Position numbers and translations under genes: made by a program. Shown here one piece after another: positions 28,476-37,021 of a DNA stretch of 64,000 bases; the first letter of the stretch is position 1, and each line of letters begins with the position of its first letter. The notes beneath the pieces are model-generated. The model made no database searches and was not told where the DNA came from. It saw nothing but the letters and a program-made list of their open reading frames with translations. This DNA is from Plastoroseomonas arctica. Its GTDB lineage: Bacteria > Pseudomonadota > Alphaproteobacteria > Acetobacterales > Acetobacteraceae. The stretch spans positions 1 through 64,000 of the forward strand of contig NZ_JAAEDH010000017.1 of the NCBI RefSeq assembly GCF_018128965.1, read 5' to 3'.

Positions 28476-29459
28476 ATGCTGGTTGCGCTGACCGATCCGA
28501 TCGATCCCGCCGGCGAGGCGCTGCTGCGCGCCGCCGGCCATGACGTGCAGCTGCCTGGCCCGGATGGGCTGGACGCGCTGCTCGCCCGCGCCGATGCCGT
28601 GGTCGTCCGGCGCAAGCTGCCCGACGACCTCGCCGCCCGCGCGCCGCGCCTGCTCGGCGCCATCCGCCAGGGCGTCGGGTTGGACATGATCCCGGTGGAG
28701 AACTGCACCGCGCACGGGATCCTCGTCGCCAATGTGCCCGGCGCCAACGCCGATTCAGTCGCTGAATTCGCCATTGCGCAGATGCTTGCGATCCTGCGCC
28801 ATGTGGAGGCGATGCATGCTGCGCTGCTCGCGCGAGGCTGGGACATCGCCCGCGCGCAGACCGCGACCGCCTCCGAATTGCGCGGCCGAACGCTCGGCAT
28901 CGTGGGTGTCGGCGCCATCGGCACGCGCCTGGGCGAAATCGCGAAGCACGGTTTCCACATGCGCGTAGTCGGCCACCGGCGCGACCGCTCCGCGCTGCCG
29001 CCGGAGGTCGAGTACGCCGCGCTCGACGATCTGTTCGCCGCCAGCGATTTCATCGTCCTCGCCTGCCCATTGACCGAACAGACCCGCGGCCTCGCCTCGG
29101 CCGACCGTATCGCGCGGATGAGGCCCGGTGCCTGGATCCTCAACGTCGCGCGCGGCCCGGTCATCGATGGCGACGCGCTGCTGGCGGCGCTGCGCGAGGG
29201 CCGCATCGGCGGTGCGGCGCTGGACGTGTTCGACGTCCAGCCCCTCGCGCCCGACCACCCGCTGCGTGCGCTGCCCAACGTGCTGCTCACGCCGCACAGC
29301 GCGGGGCTCAGCCAGGAAGCCGTGGTGCGCATGAGCACCGGCGCGGCCGAGGAGACCATCCGCATCCTCGCCGGCGAGCGCCCGCGCAATTTCGCCAACC
29401 CCGAAGCCTGGGACGTCTCGCGCGCCCGGCGCCAGGCGATGGAGGCCGCAGCGCCATGA
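28476..29459 (+). CDS. D-2-hydroxyacid dehydrogenase
   Basis: 327 residues. NAD-binding GIVGVGAIGTRLG, substrate Arg in LNVARGP, and catalytic His in LTPHSAGLS are all present. RQGVGLDMIPV in the N-terminal domain resembles phosphoglycerate-dehydrogenase-like members. It reduces a 2-oxo acid or oxidises the D-hydroxy acid with NAD. Its ATG is one base after the first enolase gene and its stop overlaps the second (ATGA), so it belongs to the same operon and probably acts on the 2-oxo acid made by one of the dehydratases. Confidence 0.9.
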   Translation: MLVALTDPIDPAGEALLRAAGHDVQLPGPDGLDALLARADAVVVRRKLPDDLAARAPRLLGAIRQGVGLDMIPVENCTAHGILVANVPGANADSVAEFAIAQMLAILRHVEAMHAALLARGWDIARAQTATASELRGRTLGIVGVGAIGTRLGEIAKHGFHMRVVGHRRDRSALPPEVEYAALDDLFAASDFIVLACPLTEQTRGLASADRIARMRPGAWILNVARGPVIDGDALLAALREGRIGGAALDVFDVQPLAPDHPLRALPNVLLTPHSAGLSQEAVVRMSTGAAEETIRILAGERPRNFANPEAWDVSRARRQAMEAAAP

Positions 29460-30631
29460 ACATCACGCAAGTCCACGCCACCTGGTGCCGCGTGCCGATC
29501 CCCTACGAGCGCCAGCACACCAGCGATTTCGGCCGCGTCACCACCTTCGATTCCGTTATCGTGCGGATCGATACCGACAACGGCCTCACCGGCTGGGGCG
29601 AGGCCAAGGCCGGCGTCGGCAGCGCGGCCGCCTGTGCGGGGCTCGCCGCCATCATCAACGAGGACTACGCGCCGCTACTGCTCGGCCAGGACCCGCGCGA
29701 CATCTCGCGGCTGTGGGACACGATGTACAATACGCCGCGCGAGGGCTTCGCCATCGCGAACGGCCACGCCCTGCCGCAGCTCGGCCGGCGTGGGTTGTCG
29801 ATCGCCGCCATCGCCGGCGTTGACGTCGCGCTGTGGGACATCCTGGGCAAGTCGCTCGGCGCGCCGGTGTGGCGCCTGCTGGGCGGGCGGCGCGTGGAGC
29901 GGATGCCGGCGTATGCCTCGGGCGGCTGGGCCGATGCGGAGAGTATCGGCGCGCAGCTCCAGGGCTATTGCGACAAGGCCGGCTTCCGCGCGGTGAAGAT
30001 GCGTGTCGGTGTGATGGATGGCTCGCCGGCCCGCTCCGCCGCTCGCGTGCGTGCCGCGCGCAAGACGCTGGGTCCCGACATCAAGCTGATGGCCGATGCC
30101 CACGGCACCTGGACGGTCGCCGAAGCGCGCGCCTTCTGCCGCATGGTCGAGGATCAGGACCTGTTCTGGTTCGAGGAACCGGTCAGCAGCGACGACAAGC
30201 AGGGCCTTGCCGAGGTACGCCGCTGCTCGACCGTGCCGATCAGCACCGGGGAGAGCGAATTCACCCGCCATGATTTCCGCGAGATCGCGGAGCTTCGCGC
30301 CGCCGATGTGCTGCAGCCGGACCTGGCCATCGCCGGGGGACTCACCGAAGGCCTGCGGATTTCCGCGCTGTGCTCCGCCTTCAACCTGCGCCTTGCCCCG
30401 CATCTGTGGTCGGGCGCGCCCGCCTTCGCGGCGGGGATGCACCTCGCCGCGACGCAGAGCGCGGGCTTCATCCTGGAATACTCGCTCGGGCACAACCCGA
30501 TGCTGCATGACCTGATCGAGGAGGATTTCCCGGTCGTCGACGGCCATGTGGCCATCCCCGACCGGCCGGGCCTCGGCATCACGGTGCGCCCCGCCTTCCT
30601 CGAACAATACGGCCAGAGGCCCCGCGCATGA
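29456..30631 (+). CDS. Enolase-superfamily (mandelate racemase type) enzyme 2
   Basis: 391 residues. Active-site set: K-x-R in AVKMRVG rather than K-x-K, metal ligands in MADAHG, FEEP and GESE, then QPD and the His of APHLW. The Arg substitution and DAHG motif differ from the other two paralogs, so substrate or stereochemistry probably differs. The N-terminal capping loop VPIPYERQHTSDFGRV is also distinct. It overlaps the genes on both sides by four bases. Acid-sugar dehydratase is the most likely activity; the exact substrate is unknown. Confidence 0.88.
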   Translation: MNITQVHATWCRVPIPYERQHTSDFGRVTTFDSVIVRIDTDNGLTGWGEAKAGVGSAAACAGLAAIINEDYAPLLLGQDPRDISRLWDTMYNTPREGFAIANGHALPQLGRRGLSIAAIAGVDVALWDILGKSLGAPVWRLLGGRRVERMPAYASGGWADAESIGAQLQGYCDKAGFRAVKMRVGVMDGSPARSAARVRAARKTLGPDIKLMADAHGTWTVAEARAFCRMVEDQDLFWFEEPVSSDDKQGLAEVRRCSTVPISTGESEFTRHDFREIAELRAADVLQPDLAIAGGLTEGLRISALCSAFNLRLAPHLWSGAPAFAAGMHLAATQSAGFILEYSLGHNPMLHDLIEEDFPVVDGHVAIPDRPGLGITVRPAFLEQYGQRPRA

Positions 30632-31770
30632 CGAAGATCGCCAATATTGAGGCCTTCCCGACTTCCTTCCCGGTGCCGCCGGGTGGGGGCGTGGCGCTGG
30701 GCGTCGGGCGCGCGGTGAAGCGCGACGCGGTGGTGGTGAAGGTCACGACCGAAAGCGGGCTGGTGGGCTGGGGCGAGAGCCATCACGGCCGCGCGCACAC
30801 CGCCGTCGCAGCGCTGCTGCAGACCACGCTCAAGCGCCTGGTGCTCGGCATGGACGCGACCGATACCGTCGGCGTGTGGAACAAGATCTACCGCGGGCAG
30901 CTTGCGAGCCACGGCATGGGCGCCGGCTGCGCCTTGGCGATGTCGGGGCTCGACATGGCCTTATGGGATATTCGCGGCAAGGCCGTAGGCTGGCCGCTGT
31001 ATCGCCTGCTCGGCGGTGCCGCGCGCGCCGTGCCCGCCTATGCCGGCGGCGTCGCCCTCGGCTACCAGCCGCCCGATGAACTCGTCGAAGAAGCCCGGCC
31101 GCATATCGAGGCCGGTTATCGCGCGGTGAAGCTGCGCATCGGCGATACGGTGAAGGACGACATCGCCCGCATGGAGGCGGTGCGCCAGGCCTTCGGCGAG
31201 GACATCGCCATCCTCGCCGACGCCAACACCGCCTATCTCCTCGATGATGTCCGCCGCGTGATGCCCGCGATGGACGCGCTCGACATGGGCTGGCTGGAGG
31301 AACCCTTCCCGCCGCATGACCGCCGCGCCTATGCCGAGGCCCGTACCTACGGCAGCACGCCACTCGCCGCCGGCGAGAACCACTTCACCCGCTATGAATT
31401 CGCTCCGCTGCTGGATGACGGCGCGATCGGCATCTGGCAGCCCGACCTGTCGAAGTGCGGCGGCATCACCGAGGCGCTGCGTATCGCCGCCATTGCCTCG
31501 GCGCACAAGATCCCGGTGCATCCGCACTCATCCATGACCGGGTTGAACCAGGCAGCGTCGATCCACTTCCTCTGCGCCATCGACAACCCCGGCTACTTCG
31601 AGGCCGACATCTCGCGCGGCAATCTGTTCCGCGATGCGCTGGTCAGCGAGCCCTGGCGCATTGGCGCCGATGGCTGCGTCCGCCCGAACGAATCGCCGGG
31701 CATCGGCGTTGAGGTGGATGAGGCCTGGCTGCGCGCCCACCCCGCGATCGAGGGCCCCGGATACGTCTGA
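30628..31770 (+). CDS. Enolase-superfamily (mandelate racemase type) enzyme 3
   Basis: 380 residues. Active-site set: K-x-R in AVKLRIG, metal ligands in LADANT, LEEP and GENH, QPD, and a final His in HPHSS instead of the HAW or HLW of its neighbours. The capping domain begins with a PVPPGGGVALGVGRAVKRD loop that sits over the substrate in this fold. It starts by a 4-base overlap with enzyme 2. A Bug-type solute receptor follows 46 bases downstream, fitting uptake plus breakdown of a carboxylated sugar or similar acid. Confidence 0.88.
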   Translation: MTKIANIEAFPTSFPVPPGGGVALGVGRAVKRDAVVVKVTTESGLVGWGESHHGRAHTAVAALLQTTLKRLVLGMDATDTVGVWNKIYRGQLASHGMGAGCALAMSGLDMALWDIRGKAVGWPLYRLLGGAARAVPAYAGGVALGYQPPDELVEEARPHIEAGYRAVKLRIGDTVKDDIARMEAVRQAFGEDIAILADANTAYLLDDVRRVMPAMDALDMGWLEEPFPPHDRRAYAEARTYGSTPLAAGENHFTRYEFAPLLDDGAIGIWQPDLSKCGGITEALRIAAIASAHKIPVHPHSSMTGLNQAASIHFLCAIDNPGYFEADISRGNLFRDALVSEPWRIGADGCVRPNESPGIGVEVDEAWLRAHPAIEGPGYV

Positions 31771-31816
31771 CCACGACCGCCCCGGCACGAGGGCGGCACC
31801 AACACAGGAGGCGTCC

Positions 31817-32797
31817 ATGACCACCATCACCCGCCGCATCGCGGCCCTGGCCCTGCTGGCCGGCACGTGGCTCGCCGGCCCGGCGCACGCCCAGGAGCCG
31901 GCCTTCCCCAACCGGCCCATCCGCTTCCTCAACGCCTTCGCGCCGGGCGGCACGTCGGACCTGATCGGCCGAATCCTCGCCGACCAGCTCAGCCAGCAGA
32001 TGGGCCAACGCGTCGTGGTCGACACCAAGACTGGCGGTGGCGGCGTCATCGCGACGCAGGAACTCGTGCGCAGCCCGCCCGATGGCTACACGATCCTGCT
32101 GGCTTCGATGGGCATCATGACCATCACGCCGCAGATGCAGACGGTGCCCTATGACGTCACGACGGACATCACGCCGGTCGCGACCATCGCATCGGTCTAC
32201 AACATCCTCGTCGCCGGGCCGCAATCGCCGATCCGCACCTGGCAGGACCTCGCGCGGCTGGGCCAGGACCGCTCGCGCAGCACCACCTGCGCGACGGTCG
32301 GCGCCGGTTCCAGCCAGCAGCTCTCCTGCGTGCTGTTCGCCGCGCTGACCGGGGCGCAGATCACCCAGGTGCCCTATCGCGGCGGTGCGCCCGCCATCCT
32401 CGACATCACCTCGGGTCGGGTCGACGTGATGTTCGGCAACATGCCGGAATTCCTCGGCCAGATCCGCGACGGCGGCCTGCGCGCGGTCGCCTATGGCGCC
32501 GATGCCGCCTCGCCGCTGATCCCCGAGCTGCCGGTGATCTCGCGCGACGGCCTGCCTGCCTTCGTGATCCCCAGCTGGTTCGCCGTGGTGCTGCCCGGCC
32601 GCACGCCGGACGCCATCACAGACCGCTGGAACACCGAGCTGAACCGCGCGCTCGCCGCACCGGACGTGCAGCGCCGCTTCGCCGAGAACGGGCTGCAGCG
32701 CCTGGGGGGGTCACGGCAGGAATTCCAACGCCAGATCGAGGCCGATCGGGTGCGCTGGGGTGCGATCATCCGGGAGCACAATATCCGCCCGGACTGA
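31817..32797 (+). CDS. Bug-family (TctC-like) periplasmic solute receptor
   Basis: 326 residues with Sec signal peptide (ALALLAGTWLAGPAHAQ). The Bug signature regions are clear: FPNRPIRFLNAFAPGGTSDL, where the first strand and loop bind a carboxylate, KTGGGGVIATQELV and VPYRGGAPAILDITSGRVD. The family binds di- and tricarboxylates or aromatic acids, sometimes for tripartite tricarboxylate transporters, but no TctA/TctB membrane gene is nearby. An AGGAGG site precedes the ATG. Last gene of the enolase-superfamily operon; its ligand is probably that pathway's substrate. Confidence 0.9.
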   Translation: MTTITRRIAALALLAGTWLAGPAHAQEPAFPNRPIRFLNAFAPGGTSDLIGRILADQLSQQMGQRVVVDTKTGGGGVIATQELVRSPPDGYTILLASMGIMTITPQMQTVPYDVTTDITPVATIASVYNILVAGPQSPIRTWQDLARLGQDRSRSTTCATVGAGSSQQLSCVLFAALTGAQITQVPYRGGAPAILDITSGRVDVMFGNMPEFLGQIRDGGLRAVAYGADAASPLIPELPVISRDGLPAFVIPSWFAVVLPGRTPDAITDRWNTELNRALAAPDVQRRFAENGLQRLGGSRQEFQRQIEADRVRWGAIIREHNIRPD

Positions 32798-32804
32798 TCC
32801 GCCT

Positions 32805-33785
32805 TCAGTTGACGGTGATGCGCGCATCCGCCGCCACCCGGCGCCAGCGCAGCACGTCGGTGCGCAGCGCGTCGCGAAATCCCGGCAGGTCCAGCGGGGC
32901 AGGCCGGGCGCCCTCGGCCTCGAGGAAGCGCAGGTAGGAGGGTGCCTGCACCGCCCGCGCGATCTCGGCGTTCAGGCGCTGCTGCACCGCGGCCGGCACG
33001 CCGCGCGGGGCGAGGATGCCCCACCAGACCTCGACCTCGTAGTCGATGCCGGTGGATTCGCGGATCGTCGGCACCTGCGGCATGTCGGGAACCCGCGCGG
33101 CGGTGCTGACGGCGATGACCGGCACGGTGTTCGCCTCGACCAGGCCGCGGACCGAGGCGAGCGTCGTCATCAGGAAGTCGATGCGGCCGGACACCAGGTC
33201 GGCCTGCGCCGGGGCGATGCCGGAATACGGGATCGCCTCCATCTGCAGCCGGCTCGCGAGGTTGAAGGATTCCATCGCGAAGTGGCCGATGCCGCCCAGA
33301 CCCGCCATGCCGTAGAGCAGCGTCCGCGGCTCGGCACGTGCCTGCGCCACCAGCTGGTCCATCGTGCGGAACGGGCTGTTCGGCTTGGTGACGACCACCA
33401 TCGGCGCGGTGCAGAGCCGCTGGATGGCGTCGAAGCTCTCCAGCGCGTCGAACGGGGTGCGCCGGATCGTCGAGCTGGTGGCGAAGGAACTCGAGGCCAG
33501 CAGCAGCGTGTGGCCATCGGGCGGCGCGGCGGCGACGAAACCTGCCCCGATCGAACCGGCCGCACCTGGCCGGTTGTCCACCACCACCGGTCGACCGAGC
33601 GCGGTCTGAAGGGCCTCGGCAACGGGCCGGGCGAAGGCGTCGTTGCTGCCGCCCGGGGTGAAGGGCACGACGAGGCGCAGGTTCTGGCTCGGCCAGCCGG
33701 GTGTCTGGTCGGCGAGGGCGGGGGCGGCGAGGCCGAGACCGACGGTCGCGATCAGCAAGCCTCGACGGGTTGGATGGTCGGGCAA
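32805..33785 (-). CDS. Bug-family periplasmic solute receptor
   Basis: 326 residues. Starts at a TTG (33785) supported by an AAGGAGG site 8 bases upstream. The leader TRRGLLIATVGLGLAAPALA has a twin-arginine-like start. Signature VPFTPGGSNDAFARPVAEAL is followed by NRPGAAGSIGAGFVAAA, and IPYSGIAPAQADLVSGRID closes the binding cleft. It is divergent from the HutC-type regulator at 33887, with a candidate operator between them, and convergent with the other Bug gene, only 7 bases apart. It probably captures the carboxylic acid used by the CoA-dependent genes at 34720-40280. Confidence 0.9.
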   Translation of the reverse strand: MPDHPTRRGLLIATVGLGLAAPALADQTPGWPSQNLRLVVPFTPGGSNDAFARPVAEALQTALGRPVVVDNRPGAAGSIGAGFVAAAPPDGHTLLLASSSFATSSTIRRTPFDALESFDAIQRLCTAPMVVVTKPNSPFRTMDQLVAQARAEPRTLLYGMAGLGGIGHFAMESFNLASRLQMEAIPYSGIAPAQADLVSGRIDFLMTTLASVRGLVEANTVPVIAVSTAARVPDMPQVPTIRESTGIDYEVEVWWGILAPRGVPAAVQQRLNAEIARAVQAPSYLRFLEAEGARPAPLDLPGFRDALRTDVLRWRRVAADARITVN

Positions 33786-33846
33786 GGCGTTTCCTCCTTC
33801 GGCCCAAGCCCGAAAGGATGCTATCGGGATGGTGCGGACTCATCTT

Positions 33847-33860
33847 CTTGTACGGACATC
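33847..33860. promoter_or_regulatory. Candidate HutC-type operator, site 1
   Basis: CTTGTACGGACATC lies in the 101-base divergent gap between a Bug receptor (minus) and a UTRA-domain GntR regulator (plus). It shares CTTGT-NCGN-ACA with the perfect palindrome at 36170-36183 and fits the GT-N4-AC pattern of HutC-subfamily regulators. Confidence 0.5.
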
Positions 33861-33886
33861 CTTATGACTTCCAGGCGCGCGAATCA

Positions 33887-34702
33887 ATGACCGGGCCCCG
33901 AGGCCGCCAGGCGCGGCGTGTGGCCCTGCCGCGCGCGCCCGTCGCGGATGCCGCGCAACTGCTGGCCGGCAGCACGCCGCTCTACGTTACGGTCGCGACC
34001 GAGCTCGCGGCGGCGATCCTGGACGGGCGGCGGCCCGTCGGCACCCTGCTGCCGACCGAGCAGGAGCTCTGCCAGAGTTTCGGCGTCAGCCGCTCCACCG
34101 TGCGCCAGGCACTGCGCCGGCTGGCCGAGCTCGGCCTGGTCGCGGGCGCCCAGGGGGTCGGCACGCGGGTGATCGCGGACCAGCCGCGCGGGCAATACGT
34201 ACTCGCCATCCGCTCGGTCACGGATGTGATGGGCTATGCCGAGCGCGCCCGGCTGGATATCCGCACGCGTTCGTCGGTCACGGCCGATGCGGCGCTCGCC
34301 GCGCGGCTCGGCTGCGAGCCAGGGTCACGCTGGATCCATGTTGCCGGGTTGCGGCGTCCCGCGGGCGGGCGAGACACGGTGATCGCGATCTGCGATCTCT
34401 ACGTCGCCGAGCAGTTCCGCGATGTCGCGGAGTCCGATGACCTCGCGGCGACGCCGGCCTACCGGCTGATCGCAGGCCGGCGGGGCATCGCCGTCGAGGC
34501 GGTGGAGCAGGTGATCGGGGCGATCACGCTGGACGCCGCGCAGGCCGAGGTGCTGGGGGTGGCGCCGGGTTCACCCGGCCTGCATATCCGCCGGCAGTTC
34601 TTCACCGCGGCGGGGATGCTGATCGAGGCGACGACCAACATCCACGCGGCCGCGGACCAGTTCGTCTACACGCTGCGGCTGGGCGCGCCTGGCGAAGGCT
34701 GA
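33887..34702 (+). CDS. HutC/UTRA-subfamily GntR transcriptional regulator
   Basis: 271 residues. Winged-helix domain (about 35-100) with the GntR signature GTLLPTEQELCQSFGVSRSTVRQAL, here unusually preceded by a 30-residue Arg/Ala-rich tail. A UTRA ligand domain follows, with the typical opening after the HTH and the terminal IRRQFFTAAGMLIEATTNIHAADQF-type strand pattern. Regulators of this kind bind a palindromic GT-N4-AC site; candidate sites lie upstream of its own ATG and at the PrpD/enoyl-CoA hydratase promoter region. The ATG at 33887 has no strong ribosome site. Effector unknown. Confidence 0.88.
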   Translation: MTGPRGRQARRVALPRAPVADAAQLLAGSTPLYVTVATELAAAILDGRRPVGTLLPTEQELCQSFGVSRSTVRQALRRLAELGLVAGAQGVGTRVIADQPRGQYVLAIRSVTDVMGYAERARLDIRTRSSVTADAALAARLGCEPGSRWIHVAGLRRPAGGRDTVIAICDLYVAEQFRDVAESDDLAATPAYRLIAGRRGIAVEAVEQVIGAITLDAAQAEVLGVAPGSPGLHIRRQFFTAAGMLIEATTNIHAAADQFVYTLRLGAPGEG

Positions 34703-34719
34703 TGCGCCCGGCGCCGCTC

Positions 34720-36126
34720 TCAGGCCGCCAGGATCTCGGCGAGCGGCGCGACGTCGGTGAGTTCGTCGACGCGCCACAGCATCTCCAGGGCCTGCTGCGC
34801 ACGCGCATCGCCCAGCCGCGGCCCCGCGAGACCGAGGAATTTTTCCGCCACGGCGTCGTCGCTCAACGGCTTGCTGGCCGAACCGTACGGCTCCATGACC
34901 GTGCGCCGCAGCACGCGGCCGTCCGCGGTGGTCACGGCGACCTTCGCACCGCGCTTGCGCGGGTAGATCTCGTCGCACTCGGCGTCGACTTCGGTGACGA
35001 TGCGCCCGGTGAGGCCCAGGATGGCGGGATCGGCGCGCTCGGCCTCGCCGAAATCGGCGAGCGTCACGCGTCCGCGCACCAGCGCGGTGGCGACCACGAA
35101 GGGGATGCTCATCTGCGCCGTGGTCATCTCGGTCCAGCCGACGGTGCCATGCGTGGCGGCGACGGCGTAGCTGCCGATATCCACCGCCGCGACCTGGTCG
35201 GCGGTCAGCCCCTCGCTCGCGGCCATGTCGAGCACCGCATCGACCATGGCGTGGATGTGCCGGCACGCGGCATAGGGCTTCATGTAGCAATTGGCGACCG
35301 CATAGGCGGAGCTCGGGTGGCTGTCGCCGGCCGCCATGATGTCGAGCCGGGTGTAGTCCATGTCGCCGCCGGCATAGGCGTTGAAGAAGCCGTCCTTGAA
35401 CTCCAGCGCGCCGCGCGGCGCCGGCAGCCCGGCTTCGGTGAGCAGCGCGGCGAGCAGGCCCTCGCGCGCCGCGTGGCCGGGATGGGTGCGCTTCACGTCC
35501 CCGCCCGCGAGGAAGGTGAACAGCCCCGCGGCCGAGGAGGCCGCCGTGCCGATCACGTTCTCGACCCTGTCGGCGTCAAAGCCGAGCAGCACCGCGGCGG
35601 CGCAGCCCGAGGCGAAGACGCCGACGGTGCCGGTGTTGTGGAAGCCGCGCCAGCGCGCGCGCGGATGGCACGCCGCGGCGATGCGACAGGCCACCTCGTA
35701 GCCGGCGACGATCGCGGCAAGGAAGGTCCTGCCGACGGAATGCCGCTGAGCGCCCAGCGCCAGCGCCGCCGGCACCACGACGCCGCCCGGATGCACGGAC
35801 CCGGCGCGGTAGCCGTCGTCGAGTTCCAGCCCGTGGCCGCTGGTGCCGCCGATATAGGCGGCCGACAGCACGTCGTAGCGCTGCGCCACGCCGGCCATCG
35901 CGACCTGGCCGACGCCGATGCCGGCGGCGGCGAAGGCCCGCTCCACCGACAGCGTGGCATCCTGGGTCGCGCCGGCGATCATGGCGCCGAGCGTGTCGAT
36001 GGTGTGCCGGCGCGCCGCGTGGCGGGCGAAGTCGTCCACCTTGGCAAGCTCCACCCCGGCCACGAAATTGGCCAGTGCCCGGGTCGGGCCGGGGGCCAGC
36101 GTGCTGTCGGGCATGTTCATATCCAT
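34720..36126 (-). CDS. MmgE/PrpD-family protein
   Basis: 468 residues, full family length. MmgE/PrpD proteins include 2-methylcitrate dehydratase and cis-aconitate decarboxylase and dehydrate or decarboxylate tricarboxylic or similar acids. Conserved blocks seen are HTIDTLGAMIAG, GGTSGHGLELDDGYR, HPGGVVVPAALALG, FHNTGTVGVFAS and KRTHPGHAAREGLLAA; KPYAACRHIHAMVDA carries a conserved Cys/His cluster. It is divergent from the enoyl-CoA hydratase operon with a candidate operator between them, and convergent with the regulator, 17 bases apart. The actual substrate is unknown. Confidence 0.88.
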   Translation of the reverse strand: MDMNMPDSTLAPGPTRALANFVAGVELAKVDDFARHAARRHTIDTLGAMIAGATQDATLSVERAFAAAGIGVGQVAMAGVAQRYDVLSAAYIGGTSGHGLELDDGYRAGSVHPGGVVVPAALALGAQRHSVGRTFLAAIVAGYEVACRIAAACHPRARWRGFHNTGTVGVFASGCAAAVLLGFDADRVENVIGTAASSAAGLFTFLAGGDVKRTHPGHAAREGLLAALLTEAGLPAPRGALEFKDGFFNAYAGGDMDYTRLDIMAAGDSHPSSAYAVANCYMKPYAACRHIHAMVDAVLDMAASEGLTADQVAAVDIGSYAVAATHGTVGWTEMTTAQMSIPFVVATALVRGRVTLADFGEAERADPAILGLTGRIVTEVDAECDEIYPRKRGAKVAVTTADGRVLRRTVMEPYGSASKPLSDDAVAEKFLGLAGPRLGDARAQQALEMLWRVDELTDVAPLAEILAA

Positions 36127-36169
36127 GGCGCGTCTCCTTCCACCAACGCGAATTTGGCCGCGTTGTCAT

Positions 36170-36183
36170 CTTGTGCGAACAAG
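36170..36183. promoter_or_regulatory. Candidate HutC-type operator, site 2
   Basis: CTTGTGCGAACAAG is a perfect 5-base inverted repeat around a 4-base centre. It lies between the divergent MmgE/PrpD gene (44 bases before its ATG) and the enoyl-CoA hydratase operon (54 bases before its ATG). It matches the site next to the HutC-type regulator at 33847-33860. Confidence 0.6.
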
Positions 36184-36236
36184 TCTAAGACCCGTCCAGT
36201 CGCAAACGCAAGCCGGGCACAACAAGGCAGCCATCG

Positions 36237-37019
36237 ATGGACGAACCCGACAGCCTGCTTGAGACCACCCACGGGCACGTGGTGACGCTGTCCATCAACC
36301 GGCAGCCGAACAACCACATCAACCGCGACCTGATCGTGCACATCGCCGAGCGGCTCGAGGCGTTGGACGCCGACGCCAATTGCCGTGCCGTGGTGCTTGC
36401 CGGCGAGGGGAAGCATTTCTGCGCCGGGGCGGATTTCTCTAAGGGCGATTCCGGCGGCCTCGCCTCGCCCGAAGGCCAGCCCGGCCGCTACCTCTACGTC
36501 GAGGCCGCGCGCCTGTTCCGCACGCGCAAGCCCATCATCGCGGCGGTCCAGGGTGCCGCGATCGGCGCCGGGCTTGGCCTGTCGGTCGTGGCGGATTTCC
36601 GCGTGACCTGCGCCGAGGCGCGCTATGCCGCCAACTTCACCAGGCTCGGTTTCCACCCGGGCTTCGGGCTGTCCTACACGCTGCCGCGGCTGATCGGCGC
36701 GCAGCAGGCGGCGCTGCTGTTCTACACCGGCCGGCGCATCGACGGGGTGGAGGCCCATCGCATCGGCCTCGCCGACATGCTGGTGTCGCAGGCCGAAGTG
36801 CTGACCACCGCGCAGTCCCTGGCGCGCGAGATCGCGGTCTCCTCGCCCGCCGCCGTGCAGGGCGTGCGCGCCTCGATGCGGCGCGGAATGGCCGAGGCCT
36901 TCGAGGCGGCGACCGAGCGTGAATTCCTTCAGCAAAGCTGGCAGCGCCAGATGGAGGATTTCGCCGAGGGCCGCGCCGCCATGGCCGAACGCCGTGAACC
37001 CCGCTTCCAGGGACGCTGA
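36237..37019 (+). CDS. Enoyl-CoA hydratase/isomerase family protein
   Basis: 260 residues of the crotonase fold. The CoA-ester oxyanion hole is formed by GEGKHFCAGADFS and GAAIGAGLGLSV. The catalytic Glu expected in the second motif is not obvious, so the reaction may be hydration, isomerisation or hydrolysis of an acyl-CoA. It opens a three-gene plus-strand operon: two bases separate it from the acyl-CoA synthetase gene. A perfect palindrome upstream suggests control by the HutC-type regulator. Confidence 0.88.
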   Translation: MDEPDSLLETTHGHVVTLSINRQPNNHINRDLIVHIAERLEALDADANCRAVVLAGEGKHFCAGADFSKGDSGGLASPEGQPGRYLYVEAARLFRTRKPIIAAVQGAAIGAGLGLSVVADFRVTCAEARYAANFTRLGFHPGFGLSYTLPRLIGAQQAALLFYTGRRIDGVEAHRIGLADMLVSQAEVLTTAQSLAREIAVSSPAAVQGVRASMRRGMAEAFEAATEREFLQQSWQRQMEDFAEGRAAMAERREPRFQGR

Positions 37020-37021
37020 GC

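Noticed and set aside
31817-33785. A complete tripartite tricarboxylate transporter locus
   Set aside because: Only receptor (Bug/TctC) genes are seen in the window; no TctA or TctB membrane genes occur nearby.
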